This document shows positions 8,296-17,200 of a DNA stretch of 60,817 bases, one piece after another. A program made the translations under genes and the position numbers. Positions within the stretch are counted from its first letter, which is position 1. Each line of letters starts with the position of its first letter. This DNA is from an uncultured Bacteroides sp. (GTDB lineage: Bacteria; Bacteroidota; Bacteroidia; Bacteroidales; Bacteroidaceae), in contig CASELH010000051.1 of assembly GCA_949288715.1 (NCBI GenBank), positions 1 to 60,817 of the forward strand. The letters run 5' to 3'. The notes below the pieces were generated by a model. It was not told the origin of the DNA and ran no database searches. It saw only the letters and a list, made by a program, of their open reading frames with translations.

Positions 8296-8790
8296 TTACC
8301 CCAGCTGGTGGTCGCCGTCGTCCTCGCCGGAGCCGTCATCGGTGCCGCCGGTGCCGGGTTGCGAGGGATTGACTGCCTCCACCTTGTCGAAGCGCACGCA
8401 GCGGGCGCCGTTCACCATGGAGCGGGTGGCCACCGTGCCGTCGAGGTTGCGGGTGGAGGCGGGCTGGAAGCGCACGCGCAGGGTGCTGCCCACGGTGCTG
8501 ACGTCGTCCTCCTTCTCCACGCCGCGGCCTGCGGTGCTCAGCGTGAAGCGGAAGGTGCCCAGTCCGTCGAGGGTGACGCTCTCCGAGGCCTGCAGGTGGC
8601 GGGCCATGACGCTGACGAGGTTGTCGATGACGCTCTTCGTGTCGCCGCTGGAGAGGGCGGAGAGTTCGGCTATCTCGCGGGCTATCTGGTCGGTGCCCAC
8701 ATTGCCTGCCAAGATGACGCGGGGGTAAAACAACTTCTTGCCTTCCTTCGTGGCAAGGTTAGACTTCTGTGCTTTGTAAATTACTGCCAT
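8296..8790 (-). CDS. HU-like (HU-HIG) DNA-binding protein
   Basis: 164 residues. The N-terminal ~115 residues match the Bacteroidetes HU-HIG/IHF-like family: FYPRVILAGNVGTDQIAREI, SVIDNLVSVMARHLQASESV, LDGLGTFRFTL (about 75-85). The extension ends in an acidic tail, GSGEDDGDHQLG. The DUF6266 protein at 52037-52732 ends in the same residues, and the last 30 bases including stop differ at one position. It has a strong consensus promoter. Such genes usually travel with smalltalk and an amidase. Confidence 0.88.
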   Translation of the reverse strand: MAVIYKAQKSNLATKEGKKLFYPRVILAGNVGTDQIAREIAELSALSSGDTKSVIDNLVSVMARHLQASESVTLDGLGTFRFTLSTAGRGVEKEDDVSTVGSTLRVRFQPASTRNLDGTVATRSMVNGARCVRFDKVEAVNPSQPGTGGTDDGSGEDDGDHQLG

Positions 8791-8855
8791 AACAATAAAT
8801 AATTTAGTTTAGTTAATAAAATAAGTCAGTTCGTGTATTAAGCTTAACCACATTG

Positions 8856-8886
8856 CAAAGATAGGGATTATTTTGTTTCCGGCAAA
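8856..8886 (-). promoter_or_regulatory. consensus promoter for HU-like gene
   Basis: On the minus strand TTTG (8883-8886), 19 bases, then TATCTTTG (8856-8863): a perfect match to the Bacteroidetes sigma consensus. The start codon is 65 bases downstream. The leader contains TTATTAACTAAACTA (8805-8819) and ACTAAATTATTTATT (8794-8808); both words also occur in the DUF6266 leader. Confidence 0.85.
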
Positions 8887-8979
8887 ACAAAGTATGAAAA
8901 TTTTATGCCGAAGAATGAAAATTTTTAGGGCGGGGGATAAAACTGCTTGTACCCACGGGACAGCGCCGAGCGCGCCTCC

Positions 8980-9402
8980 CTACTCTGTAATCAGCTCGAT
9001 GTTCTTCTGAATACAAATGTCGATGAAATCTTCGGCATTAAACGAAATGACCGCGTCTATCTTAAGGTTGACATCGCTAATCATCAGCCTAAGCACCATA
9101 TCGACCAGACTGAGCGGCCTATCCTGGTGAAGAGAATGGCTGAAGGCGAGGCTCAACGCGTTTTCTTTATAAGGCTCGTCGGCAATGACCTGGCAGGAGT
9201 TGTTGCTGAGCAGTGCCTGAAACTCTGCCATCCAGTCTTTTCGCTTGGCAAACCTGGTGTTCATGGTTTCGTAAAGCGTAGGATAGGGCACAACGATGTT
9301 GAGCCCCTCCAGGTAGCCCATCAGGCGGGAAGCCACCTCATGCTTCGCGTCCCTCGGGTCGTAATAGGCATACCAGAAGCAGGTGTCTACCAAGACGTTC
9401 AT
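8980..9402 (-). CDS. PIN-domain ribonuclease, probable toxin
   Basis: 140 residues, the length of a single PIN domain. The expected acidic cluster is present: Asp6 (VLVDTCFW), Glu45 (PTLYETMN), Asp101 (SLVDMVL) and Asp125 (FNAEDF). PIN proteins such as VapC are Mg-dependent RNases. It starts one base inside the stop of the upstream gene (TGATG), so the two are translationally coupled. The upstream partner is not a VapB but a Cas2-like protein, which makes a classic VapBC assignment doubtful. Confidence 0.8.
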   Translation of the reverse strand: MNVLVDTCFWYAYYDPRDAKHEVASRLMGYLEGLNIVVPYPTLYETMNTRFAKRKDWMAEFQALLSNNSCQVIADEPYKENALSLAFSHSLHQDRPLSLVDMVLRLMISDVNLKIDAVISFNAEDFIDICIQKNIELITE

Positions 9403-9743
9403 CAGCCTTCTTCCAAGGTGCAGTCAGCCATTTGCCCATATCCTTCCCACGGGGTGGCGCGCCGTTTGCCGATGATGAACGAGCCGACGGTGCGCTTGCC
9501 GTCCTCGCCTTCTTTCTTCCGGATGACGTAAATGCGGTTTCCCGGCTGGAAGGTGACTTTGCTCTCCAGGTCGCGGCGGAGTTGTTCTACCAGGTCTTTA
9601 TCGTTATCGGCTTGCGTGTCGAGCTGGAAATAAGCCGAATTATTGCCGCATTCTATGGCCTTATGGTCGTCCAGCCATGCGTACAAGTGCTGGTAGTCGC
9701 CTTTCACGCCCAAATCATAGGTCAGCCAAATGGATTTCTTCAT
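9402..9743 (-). CDS. Cas2-like / SinR-family small protein
   Basis: 113 residues beginning MKKSIWLTYDLGVKGDYQHL, with conserved Asp10 after the first strand, then YAWLDDHKAIECGNNSAYF and DRDL-like helices and RIYVIRKKE. This resembles the ferredoxin-like fold of Cas2/VapD and of small SinR-annotated proteins that begin with a strand, Asp, then a helix. Recognition is from pattern only. It forms a two-gene unit with the PIN nuclease; a -7 box (TATCTTTG, 9780-9787) lies 37 bases upstream. No CRISPR array or cas1 is present. Confidence 0.6.
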   Translation of the reverse strand: MKKSIWLTYDLGVKGDYQHLYAWLDDHKAIECGNNSAYFQLDTQADNDKDLVEQLRRDLESKVTFQPGNRIYVIRKKEGEDGKRTVGSFIIGKRRATPWEGYGQMADCTLEEG

Positions 9744-9825
9744 TGCGTTTTGTTTTTATCAAAGGGTTATCTGTGTATGCAAAGATAGCACTATTTTCCG
9801 AATGCGGGAAGCGCGCCGCAAGGAG

Positions 9826-9970
9826 AGTGTGTCAAAACCCTCTGAACGATTTCTTTTTAGGCGCGGATTACGCGGATTTCACGGATTAAGCTTATTAAAT
9901 CCGCGTTATTCCGCGTAATCCGCGCCTAATACATAACATTTTGAAAGCATTCATAGAGTTTTAACACACC
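9826..9970. repeat. R2 MITE-like inverted repeat
   Basis: Ends AGTGTGTCAAAACCC and GTTTTAACACACC are inverted. The core GGCGCGGATTACGCGG pairs with CCGCGTAATCCGCGCC around AAGCTTATTAAAT. The same element is at 39689, 51598 and 57364, with cores at 4507 and 27503. Confidence 0.85.
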
Positions 9971-9994
9971 TTCATGCCAGGACGCCGGGACGGC

Positions 9995-10891
9995 TCACTC
10001 CCTCCGCCTGCAGCACAAGCTCAGCAAGAACTTGCCCGGCTGGCGAATCTTGCCGTGGCTGGCGCGCAGGGTGTAGAAGCCCTGCCACAGGGGGTGGCCT
10101 ATGGCGCCGAAGTTGCTCTTCAGCACAATGGCATACTGCTCCTGCGGCGGCACGCGCCACAGGCGGAGGTTGTCGCGCAGGCCGTCCAGGTTGCGGCGCA
10201 CGCCGTCGGGCGGGGGCACCAGGGCGTCGACATCCTGCTGGGTATATTCACGCTTCATCCTCGCCGGCCCCGTCGCGGGGTCGGCTCCTCCGGCTTCGGC
10301 CGCTTGCGGCACCTGCGGCGCGGGGGGACTGTCCGGAGGGAGGAGGGACTGTGCTTTGCTATGCTGTGCTGTGCTATTCTGTGCTATGCTATGTGTACCG
10401 CGGTACGCTAAATCGGCATTTATGGGCTTATTTGTTGCAGATTGGGGCGTTTCTGCAGCAGATTCCTTGGCAGCTTCCGGGGCGGGCGCGGGGGCCTCGT
10501 CGGGCGGCAGCAGGCAGAAGCGGGGGTCGATGCGCACCGTGCTGCGGCGCTTCACCGAGAAGAAGTACTGGCGCTGTATGCCCTCGGAGGTGAGGATGCC
10601 GTGCTCGCGGTAGAGGTCCGCGTGAAAGAGGCCGTAGTCCAGAGCGAGCCGGATGGTGCGGCGCACGCCGGCCGTATCCATCGTGTAGAGGTTGTCCGCC
10701 AGGTCTTCGTAAAACAGGTCGGTGGCCTCCACGTAGTAGCCGTGGCCCGCGTAGATGGCGCAGTAGACGTTGATGAGCACCGCCAGGGCGGCGTCGCCCT
10801 GCTGCTTCATGATGCGGCGCACGGTGCGGTTGTTGACAAACTGTGTGTCGAGCGGAAAATAGTCCAGCCCGGGTTTCTTGATTCGTGCCAT
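9995..10891 (-). CDS. DUF4373 (Lin1244/Lin1753-like) domain protein
   Basis: 298 residues. The N-terminal ~110 residues (ARIKKPGLDYFPLDTQFVNN, VLINVYCAIYAGHGYYV, EHGILTSEGIQRQYF) match the DUF4373 domain common in Bacteroides accessory regions and phage replication modules. A long Pro/Ala-rich linker (about 130-205) leads to a conserved C-terminal segment (QQDVDALVPPPDGVRRNLDG ... PLWQGFYTLRASHGKIRQPG). Function unknown; replication-initiation-like by association. No phage structural genes are nearby. Confidence 0.8.
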   Translation of the reverse strand: MARIKKPGLDYFPLDTQFVNNRTVRRIMKQQGDAALAVLINVYCAIYAGHGYYVEATDLFYEDLADNLYTMDTAGVRRTIRLALDYGLFHADLYREHGILTSEGIQRQYFFSVKRRSTVRIDPRFCLLPPDEAPAPAPEAAKESAAETPQSATNKPINADLAYRGTHSIAQNSTAQHSKAQSLLPPDSPPAPQVPQAAEAGGADPATGPARMKREYTQQDVDALVPPPDGVRRNLDGLRDNLRLWRVPPQEQYAIVLKSNFGAIGHPLWQGFYTLRASHGKIRQPGKFLLSLCCRRRE

Positions 10892-11145
10892 AGTCCAGTA
10901 GTTTTTTGTTTGGTTATCAGTGTTTTTACGATTCGCGCAAGCAGGCGTTCCTACGCCCGGCGGGTAGCGGTACTACCCCCGGCGGCGGGGCTTCCTGCGC
11001 CACCCCGGCAGGGAAGCATGGAAAATTTTCCCCGCAAAGGTTTGCGCATCTAAAATATTCGCCTTATTTTTGTAGCGGCAAAGATAAACAGTTTTTCAGG
11101 AAACATGCAAATGTTTTCGGGAATAAATTATCGATGTTTTAATTC
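10892..11145. other. leader region of DUF4373 gene
   Basis: On the minus strand a -7 box TATCTTTG (11079-11086) with TTTG at 11108-11111 (21-base spacing) reads toward the DUF4373 gene. The start codon is about 190 bases away because an R7-type G+C-rich unit (about 10935-11005, CCTACGCCCGGCGGGTAGCG) lies between. No gene is seen. Confidence 0.5.
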
Positions 11146-11526
11146 TGCACTTTTTCTTTCGCTTGTCCGAAAGAAAAAGATGCCAAAAAGAAAGGACCCC
11201 GGCTGTGCCCGTCGGGCTACTCCGGACGGCTTTCAGCCTAAAGGGCAGAAACTCGCTTCGCTCAGACAGTCTGCCCTTTTTAACGGCTTCAAGCCGCCCT
11301 CCGCTTCACGCCCGCCGGTCAAATGCCGGAGAGCCATGCGGCATCAAGCCGTGCGATGTAAAGACGTGGCGTGCCGCGTCTCTGCCCAACGCCGCATGGC
11401 CGCGCCTAAGCGGAGGGGCGTAAAGCGAAGGGTGCCTGTTTTGCGTGAAGAACGGCAGACTGTCTGAGCGAAGCGAGTTTCTGCCGTTTAGCAAAACAGG
11501 TGCCCGGAGTAGCCCCGGAGATTCAG
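11146..11526. repeat. R1 nested-hairpin repeat fused to the S24 gene
   Basis: Left half as at 7412. The right half ends abruptly at CCCCGGAGATTCAG (11526), where the other copies continue with CGCTTGACTTTTTTC. Inside it an extra hairpin word GACGTGGCGTGCCGCGTC is present (about 11362-11380). The break point is inside the open frame of the following gene. Confidence 0.9.
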
Positions 11527-12261
11527 CTGGAAAAAGAAGAAGAATTCAAGAAAGACAAAGTGTTCAGCGTGGCCGACATCGTGAAGCGCGCCAAGCTGGA
11601 GAAGGACTTCCGCACCGACGCGCAGCTGGCCGACTTCCTGGGCATCTCGCGCTCGACGTTGTGCAACTGGATTGCGCGCAACAGCATCGACTTCCCCCTG
11701 GTGCTGGGCAAGCTGAAGGACATTGACTACAACTGGCTGCTCACCGGAAAGGGCACGCCCCACCCCACCCCGCGCTACTGCGACAGCGAGCTGGCTTGCG
11801 GAGACGTGGAGCTGCTGCACAACCCCCGACGCCCCGACCGCATGGACGACCGCAGCGTGCCCCTCTACGACGTGACGGCCGCCGCCAACCTGAAGACCCT
11901 GATGGACAAGGGCGCGCAGTACATGCTGGGCAAAATAAACATCCCCAACGTGCCGGCGTGCGACGGCGCCGTCTACATCAGCGGCGACTCGATGTACCCC
12001 ATCTTGAAGTCGGGCGACATCGTGGGCTTCAAGTACATACACGACTTGCGCGACATCATCTACGGCGAAATGTACCTCGTGGCCTTCAACCTGGGCGGCG
12101 AGGAGTACCTGGCCGTGAAGTACGTGAACCACTCCGACCAGGAGGACTGCATCCGCCTCGTCAGCTACAACGAGCACCACAGCCCCATGGACGTACGCCT
12201 GGCCGACATCACCGGCATGGCCATCGTGAAGTTCTCCATCCGCCGGCATACCATGCTTTAA
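11500..12261 (+). CDS. S24 peptidase / phage CI repressor-like regulator, 5' end replaced by R1
   Basis: An N-terminal helix-turn-helix (about 20-75: SVADIVKRAKL, QLADFLGISRSTLCNWIARN) is followed by a LexA/CI-type S24 domain with Ser164 (ISGDSMYP) and Lys207 (LAVKYV). It should act as a self-cleaving DNA-binding repressor. Codons 1-9 from GTG 11500 come from the R1 repeat; the native sequence begins at about codon 10. No in-frame ATG precedes the HTH. GTG within DKVFSV (about 11560) is an alternative start that would leave the HTH intact. No native promoter remains visible. Confidence 0.8.
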   Translation: MPGVAPEIQLEKEEEFKKDKVFSVADIVKRAKLEKDFRTDAQLADFLGISRSTLCNWIARNSIDFPLVLGKLKDIDYNWLLTGKGTPHPTPRYCDSELACGDVELLHNPRRPDRMDDRSVPLYDVTAAANLKTLMDKGAQYMLGKINIPNVPACDGAVYISGDSMYPILKSGDIVGFKYIHDLRDIIYGEMYLVAFNLGGEEYLAVKYVNHSDQEDCIRLVSYNEHHSPMDVRLADITGMAIVKFSIRRHTML

Positions 12262-12262
12262 A

Positions 12263-12571
12263 GAATTGAGAATTGAGAATTGAGAATTGAGAAATAATAA
12301 GTAACTAATCATATTTAGTTTATACTATAAAATGGGAATTTAGTTTAGTGATGAGTGGTTAGTGATAAGTGATTAATACGTGCAATAAGGAGGCGGGGAA
12401 TCAGTTACCACAGCGTATTAACCACTAATCACTAAACGCTAAACACTAACAGATAAATTATCATTTAATTTTGAACACTTACTTATCGGGGCAGACACGG
12501 ACTTTACAGCCTGTCTGCCCCGATATCGTTTTTACTGCCTATTTCTCAATTTTTAATTCTCAATTCTCAAT
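12263..12571. repeat. nested R4/R5 inverted repeats
   Basis: The outer arms are AATTGAGAATTGAGAATT-type arrays (12263-12292) and their complement (12539-12571). The inner arms are ATCACTAA-type R5 words with GATTAATACG ... CGTATTAA. AATTTAGTTTAGT at 12337-12349 matches the HU-like gene leader word. A hairpin and a -7 box are listed separately. No protein gene is seen. Confidence 0.8.
12466..12533 (+). ncRNA. possible promoter-hairpin mini-transcript or shared terminator
   Basis: A -7 box TAATTTTG (12466-12473) after GATAAATTATC is followed about ten bases later by a perfect 14-base-pair stem (TATCGGGGCAGACA, 12484-12497; complement 12512-12525) and CGTTTTTA. It could be a ~50-nt RNA made of little but a terminator, or simply the bidirectional terminator between the convergent S24 and SusD genes. 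Confidence 0.4.
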
Positions 12572-14077
12572 TTACTTGTATCCCTCGTTCTGCTCGTCGG
12601 CCAGGGCGGGGTTGGCGTTTATTTCGTCCTGCGGGATGGGGAGCACGGCCTTGCCGAAGCTACAGTCCACCGTCTTGCCGCGCTGGGTGACGGGCACGTC
12701 CTGGAAGTCGTCGTTGTATTCCACCGTGCGACCCTGGCGCAGCATGTCGAAGTAGCGGTGCCCCTCGGCAAAGAGCTCCTTGCTGCGCTCGTCCAGAATC
12801 ATGTCGTCGGAGACGGTGGCGGCAGTGGCGGGCTCGAGGCCGGGCGAGCGGCGGCGTATCGCGTTAAGGTACGTGGCAGCGGCAGCGGCGTCGGGCGCGG
12901 AGGCGTGCAGGGCAGCCTCGGCGGCAATGAGGTACACCTCGGAGAGGCGGATGAGCTTGACGTTGACGGCGGTGTTGGTGGCCTTGCCGTCGCCGGGCAG
13001 CGAGGTGCCGCCCATGTACTTGTAGCAGGCGCCGTGGCGCTCTTGGCCGGTGCGCGTCCAGTACTCATCGTTGTCCATCACGCCCCAGCGCACGTCGGTG
13101 GGGTCTTGGCCCAGGCGATTGAGGAAGTAGTCGCTGGCCAGAAACCAGCCCATGGCGCCCGTCTCCTGCCCGTCGCGCATCAGGTAGAAGCCCAAGGAAG
13201 AGGTGCCCAAGTCGGACTCGTCGGTCAGCATGGCCAGCTCCAGGATGGACTCCGAACCGTACTGCTGGCTCCAGGAGCCTACCCATTCGTCGGGCTCGTA
13301 GAGGGTGTAGACGCCGTCGTCTATCACGGTGCGGGCTGCGGCCAGGGCGCCGTCGTAGTCGGCCATGTAGAGCTTCACGCGGGCCTGCAGGGCCAGGTTG
13401 GCGTAGTAGCCCACGTAGCCGTCGCGCGGACTCTTGTCGGCGGCCAGCAGGGGCTCGGCTTCCTCCAAGTCGGAGACTATCTGGCGGTAGTTCTCCTCCA
13501 CAGTGGCGCGGGTGGGCTGTGCGCTCACGTCGAGGGGGCGGGTGATGTTGGGCACGCCCGGCGAGGTTTTGTCATACGTGTAGGGCAGTCCGTAGAGGCG
13601 CACGAGGTCGAAGTAGAACAGGGCGCGCAGCGTCAAGGCCTGTCCGCGGGCCAGGGTGAAGTCGTCTTCCGAGCCGGCGGCCTCGAGGCGGTCAATGTTG
13701 TCCAGCAAGGTGTTGACCTGCAGTATGCAGTAGTATATCTGGCTCCAGAAGCCGGAATAGGTGCTTGTGGTGGGCGTGTGGTTGAAGGTGTAGAGGTCGT
13801 CCAGCCCGCGGCCCGACATGTAGATGGTGAGGTCTCCGCCCTTGGCGTCGGCATACATGAACATGTTTCGCCCGTAGTAGGCGTAAGAGGTCATGGCGCT
13901 CATCACGCCGTTCAGCACCACCTGGGCGTCTTGGGGCGTGGCCACGGCCTCTTCGGCGTTGCCCGAGTTGGTGGGCTCCATGGTGAGGAAATCGTCGCAC
14001 GAGGCGAACGTGAGGGCGGCGCACAGGCCCAGTGCCAGCGCCGGCAGTCGGTATAGTTTGTTGATGAGGTGTTTCAT
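12572..14077 (-). CDS. RagB/SusD-family nutrient-binding outer membrane lipoprotein
   Basis: 501 residues. The lipoprotein signal ends at LTFASC (Cys about 27), followed by DDFLTMEPTN, the standard SusD start. Tetratricopeptide-like helices and the C-terminal YLNAIRRRSPGLEP ... DERSKELFAEGHRYFDMLRQ block are diagnostic. SusD caps the SusC barrel and binds glycan or other ligands at the surface. It follows the SusC gene but is separated by an R5/R3 insertion of ~185 bases. Confidence 0.95.
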   Translation of the reverse strand: MKHLINKLYRLPALALGLCAALTFASCDDFLTMEPTNSGNAEEAVATPQDAQVVLNGVMSAMTSYAYYGRNMFMYADAKGGDLTIYMSGRGLDDLYTFNHTPTTSTYSGFWSQIYYCILQVNTLLDNIDRLEAAGSEDDFTLARGQALTLRALFYFDLVRLYGLPYTYDKTSPGVPNITRPLDVSAQPTRATVEENYRQIVSDLEEAEPLLAADKSPRDGYVGYYANLALQARVKLYMADYDGALAAARTVIDDGVYTLYEPDEWVGSWSQQYGSESILELAMLTDESDLGTSSLGFYLMRDGQETGAMGWFLASDYFLNRLGQDPTDVRWGVMDNDEYWTRTGQERHGACYKYMGGTSLPGDGKATNTAVNVKLIRLSEVYLIAAEAALHASAPDAAAAATYLNAIRRRSPGLEPATAATVSDDMILDERSKELFAEGHRYFDMLRQGRTVEYNDDFQDVPVTQRGKTVDCSFGKAVLPIPQDEINANPALADEQNEGYK

Positions 14078-14150
14078 TGTTACCTTATTTTAGGGGTTAG
14101 TGTTTAGTGATTAGTGATGAATGCGCTGTGTGGTCTGATTCTTCAGCCGC

Positions 14151-14253
14151 AGATGACGCGGATGACGCAGATTTTATATTTTCTCTGCTCATGACAAGTA
14201 CGTGGGCGAAGCCCCTACAGAATCCGTGTCATCCGTGTCATCTGCGGATGAAA
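14151..14253. repeat. R3 composite inverted repeat between susC-like and susD-like genes
   Basis: CTTCAGCCGCAGATGACGCG pairs with GTGTCATCTGCGGATGAA. The inner AGTACGTGGGCGAAGCCCCT part resembles the one at 2270-2300. With R5 words at 14098-14122 it fills the gap in what is normally a tight gene pair. Confidence 0.8.
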
Positions 14254-14262
14254 AATGTTCCC

Positions 14263-17200
14263 TTAGAACTTCAGCTCGATGCCGAAGACGAAGGTCTTTC
14301 CGATAGGCGTTTCCCAGCCGCGGGTGCCGTATTCGCTCACCTCGGGGTCGGCGTCCTTGTACTTGGCGATGGTCCAGAGGTTGCTGCCGTTGAAGAACAG
14401 GCGGGCGCTGCTGATGCTGGCCTTCCTCGTCCACCGGCGTGGCAGTGTATAGCCAAGGGACAGGGTCTTAAGGCGCAGGTAGCTGGCGTTGTGTACGTGG
14501 CGGCTGCTGTATTGCTGGGCATCGGTCAGGTCCACGCCCTCGATGCGGGGCTCGGTGCCGTCGGGGTTGGAGGGCGTCCAGAGGTTGTCGTAGTAGTTTT
14601 TGGCGTGGATGCGCTCCCAGTAGTAGCCGTCGTCGGCCACGTCCATGTAGGCGCCGTCGTAGAGGCTGCCGCCTATCTTGTAGGTGAAGTTCAGTGCCAG
14701 GTCGATGCCTTTCCAGGACACGGAGGTGTTGACGCCGCCATATACCTTGGGCACGGCGTTGCCTATGACGGTGTAGTTGGCCTGGTTGTAGTCGTAGGTG
14801 GCGCCGCGGCCGTTGTAGAGGAAGTCGCCCGCCTTCGGGTCCGCAGGGTTATTGACGTAGTACACGCTCTTGCCGTTGGTGCGGTCCACGCCGGCCCATT
14901 CGTAGCCGTAGAAGGCGAGGGTGGACTGGCCTTCGCGGTAGATGAACATGGCGCGGTCGTCGCTGCTGGTGGGGTCGTACCAGATGATGTCGGCATCGCC
15001 ATACAGCTCCTTCACCTCCGAGCGGAGGAAGGTGGCGTTGGCGCCCAGCGTCCAGAGCCAGCCGTTGCGGTCGATGATGTCACCGCTCAGCTCCAGCTCG
15101 ATGCCGTGGTTGTTGATGCAGCCCACGTTCTGCAGGGTGGACGAGAAGCCGGTGACCATGGAGATGGGCACGTCCTGCAGCAGGTTCTTGGAGTTGCGGT
15201 TGAAGTATTCCACCGTACCGCGCAGGCGCTGGTTGAAGAGGCCGAAGTCCAGGCCGACGTTGGTGTTGTAGCTCGTCTCCCACGACAGGTTGGCGTTGGC
15301 CGCGGTGCTGATGGCTCCTCCGGGCTGTCCGTTGTAGCGGTTGGAGTAGTTTATGAGGCTCATGTAGCCGTAGTTGTCGGTGGGCAGGGTGCCGTTCACG
15401 CCGTAGGATGCGCGCAGCCTCAGGTTGCTCAGCCAGCCCGTGGTGCCTTGCATGAAGCCCTCCTTCAGCACGTTCCAGGCGGCGGCCACCGACCAGAAGT
15501 TGCCCCAACGGTGGTCGGCGCTCAGTCGCGAGGAGCCGTCGCGGCGGTAGGAGCCGGACAGGAAGTAGCGTTCGTCATAATTATAGTCTACCTTGGAGAG
15601 GATGGACACCATGGAGTTTCCCCAGCTGTAGCCCGACGAGGTCTGCACGCCGGCCGTGGAGATGGCATGGATGGTGCTGGTGGGGAAGTTGCTTCCGGTG
15701 GCCTCGGTGTAGTCGGCCACGTTCTTCTCGGCCTCGAAGCCGGCCATCAGTCCCAGGGTGTGGCGGTCGGCAAAGGTGTTGGTGTAGTTGGCCGTGGTGG
15801 ACGATACCCACTTCTCGTAGTTGGTGCGGAACTCGCTCATGGTGCCGTTGTCCGCCGAGCCGTAGAAGTGGTTGGCGCTGTAGTAGTAGTAGTCCTTCAC
15901 CATGGTGTTGTCGTAGGAGAAGACCGAGCGCACGTCCAGTCCCGGCAACAGGTGCAGCGTCAGCGTCTCGGCGGCCAAGAGGCGCGAGGTGGTGGAGTTG
16001 TTGTCCCACTCGTTGTCGTAGTACAGGTTGTTGTAGGCCAGGCTGCCGTATTGGTCGGTCCAGGGCAGGCCGGTCTTGTAGTCCGTAGGCCAGTAGAGGC
16101 CCCACAGCAGGTTGTGTGCCTGCATGAAGTAGTTGGTGCGGGTGTTTCGGGTGTCGTTGTATCCCGTCTTCTCCATGCGGGTGTAGCTGGCGTTGGTGGT
16201 GAGCTCCATGAATTTGCCCACGTTCTGCGTTAGGTTCAGTCGGCCGGAGATGCGGTCGAAGCTGTTCACGCGCAGGCGTCCGTCGTCCTTGGTGTAGGAC
16301 AGCGAGGTGTAGTAGTTGGTGTTTTGCGTAGCGCCGCTCACGCTCATGTCGTAGCTCTGGTACACGCCGGTGCGGAAGTAGGCCTTGTCCCAGTCGAAGT
16401 ACTTGCCCTGGCGGCCGGAGTTGTCATACTCCAGAATGTTGACGCGCTCGTAGGGCGAGGTGCCGTTGGTGGTGAACTGGTAGCCGTGCATGTTGAAGCG
16501 GTCGTTCAGCATGTCGATGGCGGTCTGCGTGGCGGCGGCAGCGTCGTCGCCCTGCGACAGGCCGTAGTCGTAGAACACGGAGTAGAGCATGTCCACATTC
16601 TCCTGCACGCTGGCGGGCTCGTAGTTCTGCGTGGCCCACGAGGGGGTGAATCCCACTTCGGCCTTCAGCGTCACCACGGGCTTGCCTATCTTGCCGCGCT
16701 TGGTGGTGATGAGGATGACGCCGTTGGCCGCGCGCGAGCCGTAGAGCGAGGAGGCTGCGGCGTCCTTCAGCACGGAGATGGACTCGATGTCCTCGGGGTT
16801 GAGGGTGTTCATGATGTTGTTGGTGGAGTAGAGCTCGCCGTCCATCTGCCCGGTGTTTCCCGACGATACGGGCACGCCGTCGATGACGTAGAGGGGCTCG
16901 TTTCCGGCGTTCATCGAGCCGATGCCGCGTATGCGGATGGCGGGTGCCGAGCCGGCCTGTCCGGAGTTGTTGGTGAGCTGCAGTCCGGCCACCTTACCGT
17001 TCAGCGCGTTCTCGAAAGTGGTGGTGGGGATGCCCTCCATGTCGCCCGCCTTCACCAGCGAGGCCGAGCCGGCGTAGCTGCTCTTCTTGGCGGTGCCGTA
17101 GGCCACCACCATCACTTCGTCGAGCATCTCGGTGTCGTTGCGCAAAGTAACCTTCACGTAGGGGCGGATGTCCATCTCGGTGGTCTTCATGCCCAGGTAG

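Noticed and set aside
8947-9531. 194-codon plus-strand frame over the PIN and Cas2-like genes
   Set aside because: The minus-strand proteins have family motifs, coupling and a promoter; the plus-strand frame has none.
9402-9743. Genuine CRISPR Cas2
   Set aside because: No cas1, no array, and the partner is a PIN nuclease; only the fold resemblance is kept.
9995-12261. Prophage made of DUF4373 and S24 repressor genes
   Set aside because: No integrase, terminase, capsid, tail or attachment sites; repeats separate all genes.
12263-12571. CRISPR array suggested by regularly repeated AATTGAGAATT and ATCACTAA words
   Set aside because: Units are about 9 bases, with no unique spacers, and are arranged as inverted repeats; no cas genes other than a lone Cas2-like protein elsewhere.
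12758-14056. 432-codon plus-strand frame opposite the SusD-like gene
   Set aside because: Shadow of a clear SusD; composition is Gly/Val/His-rich with no recognisable motif.
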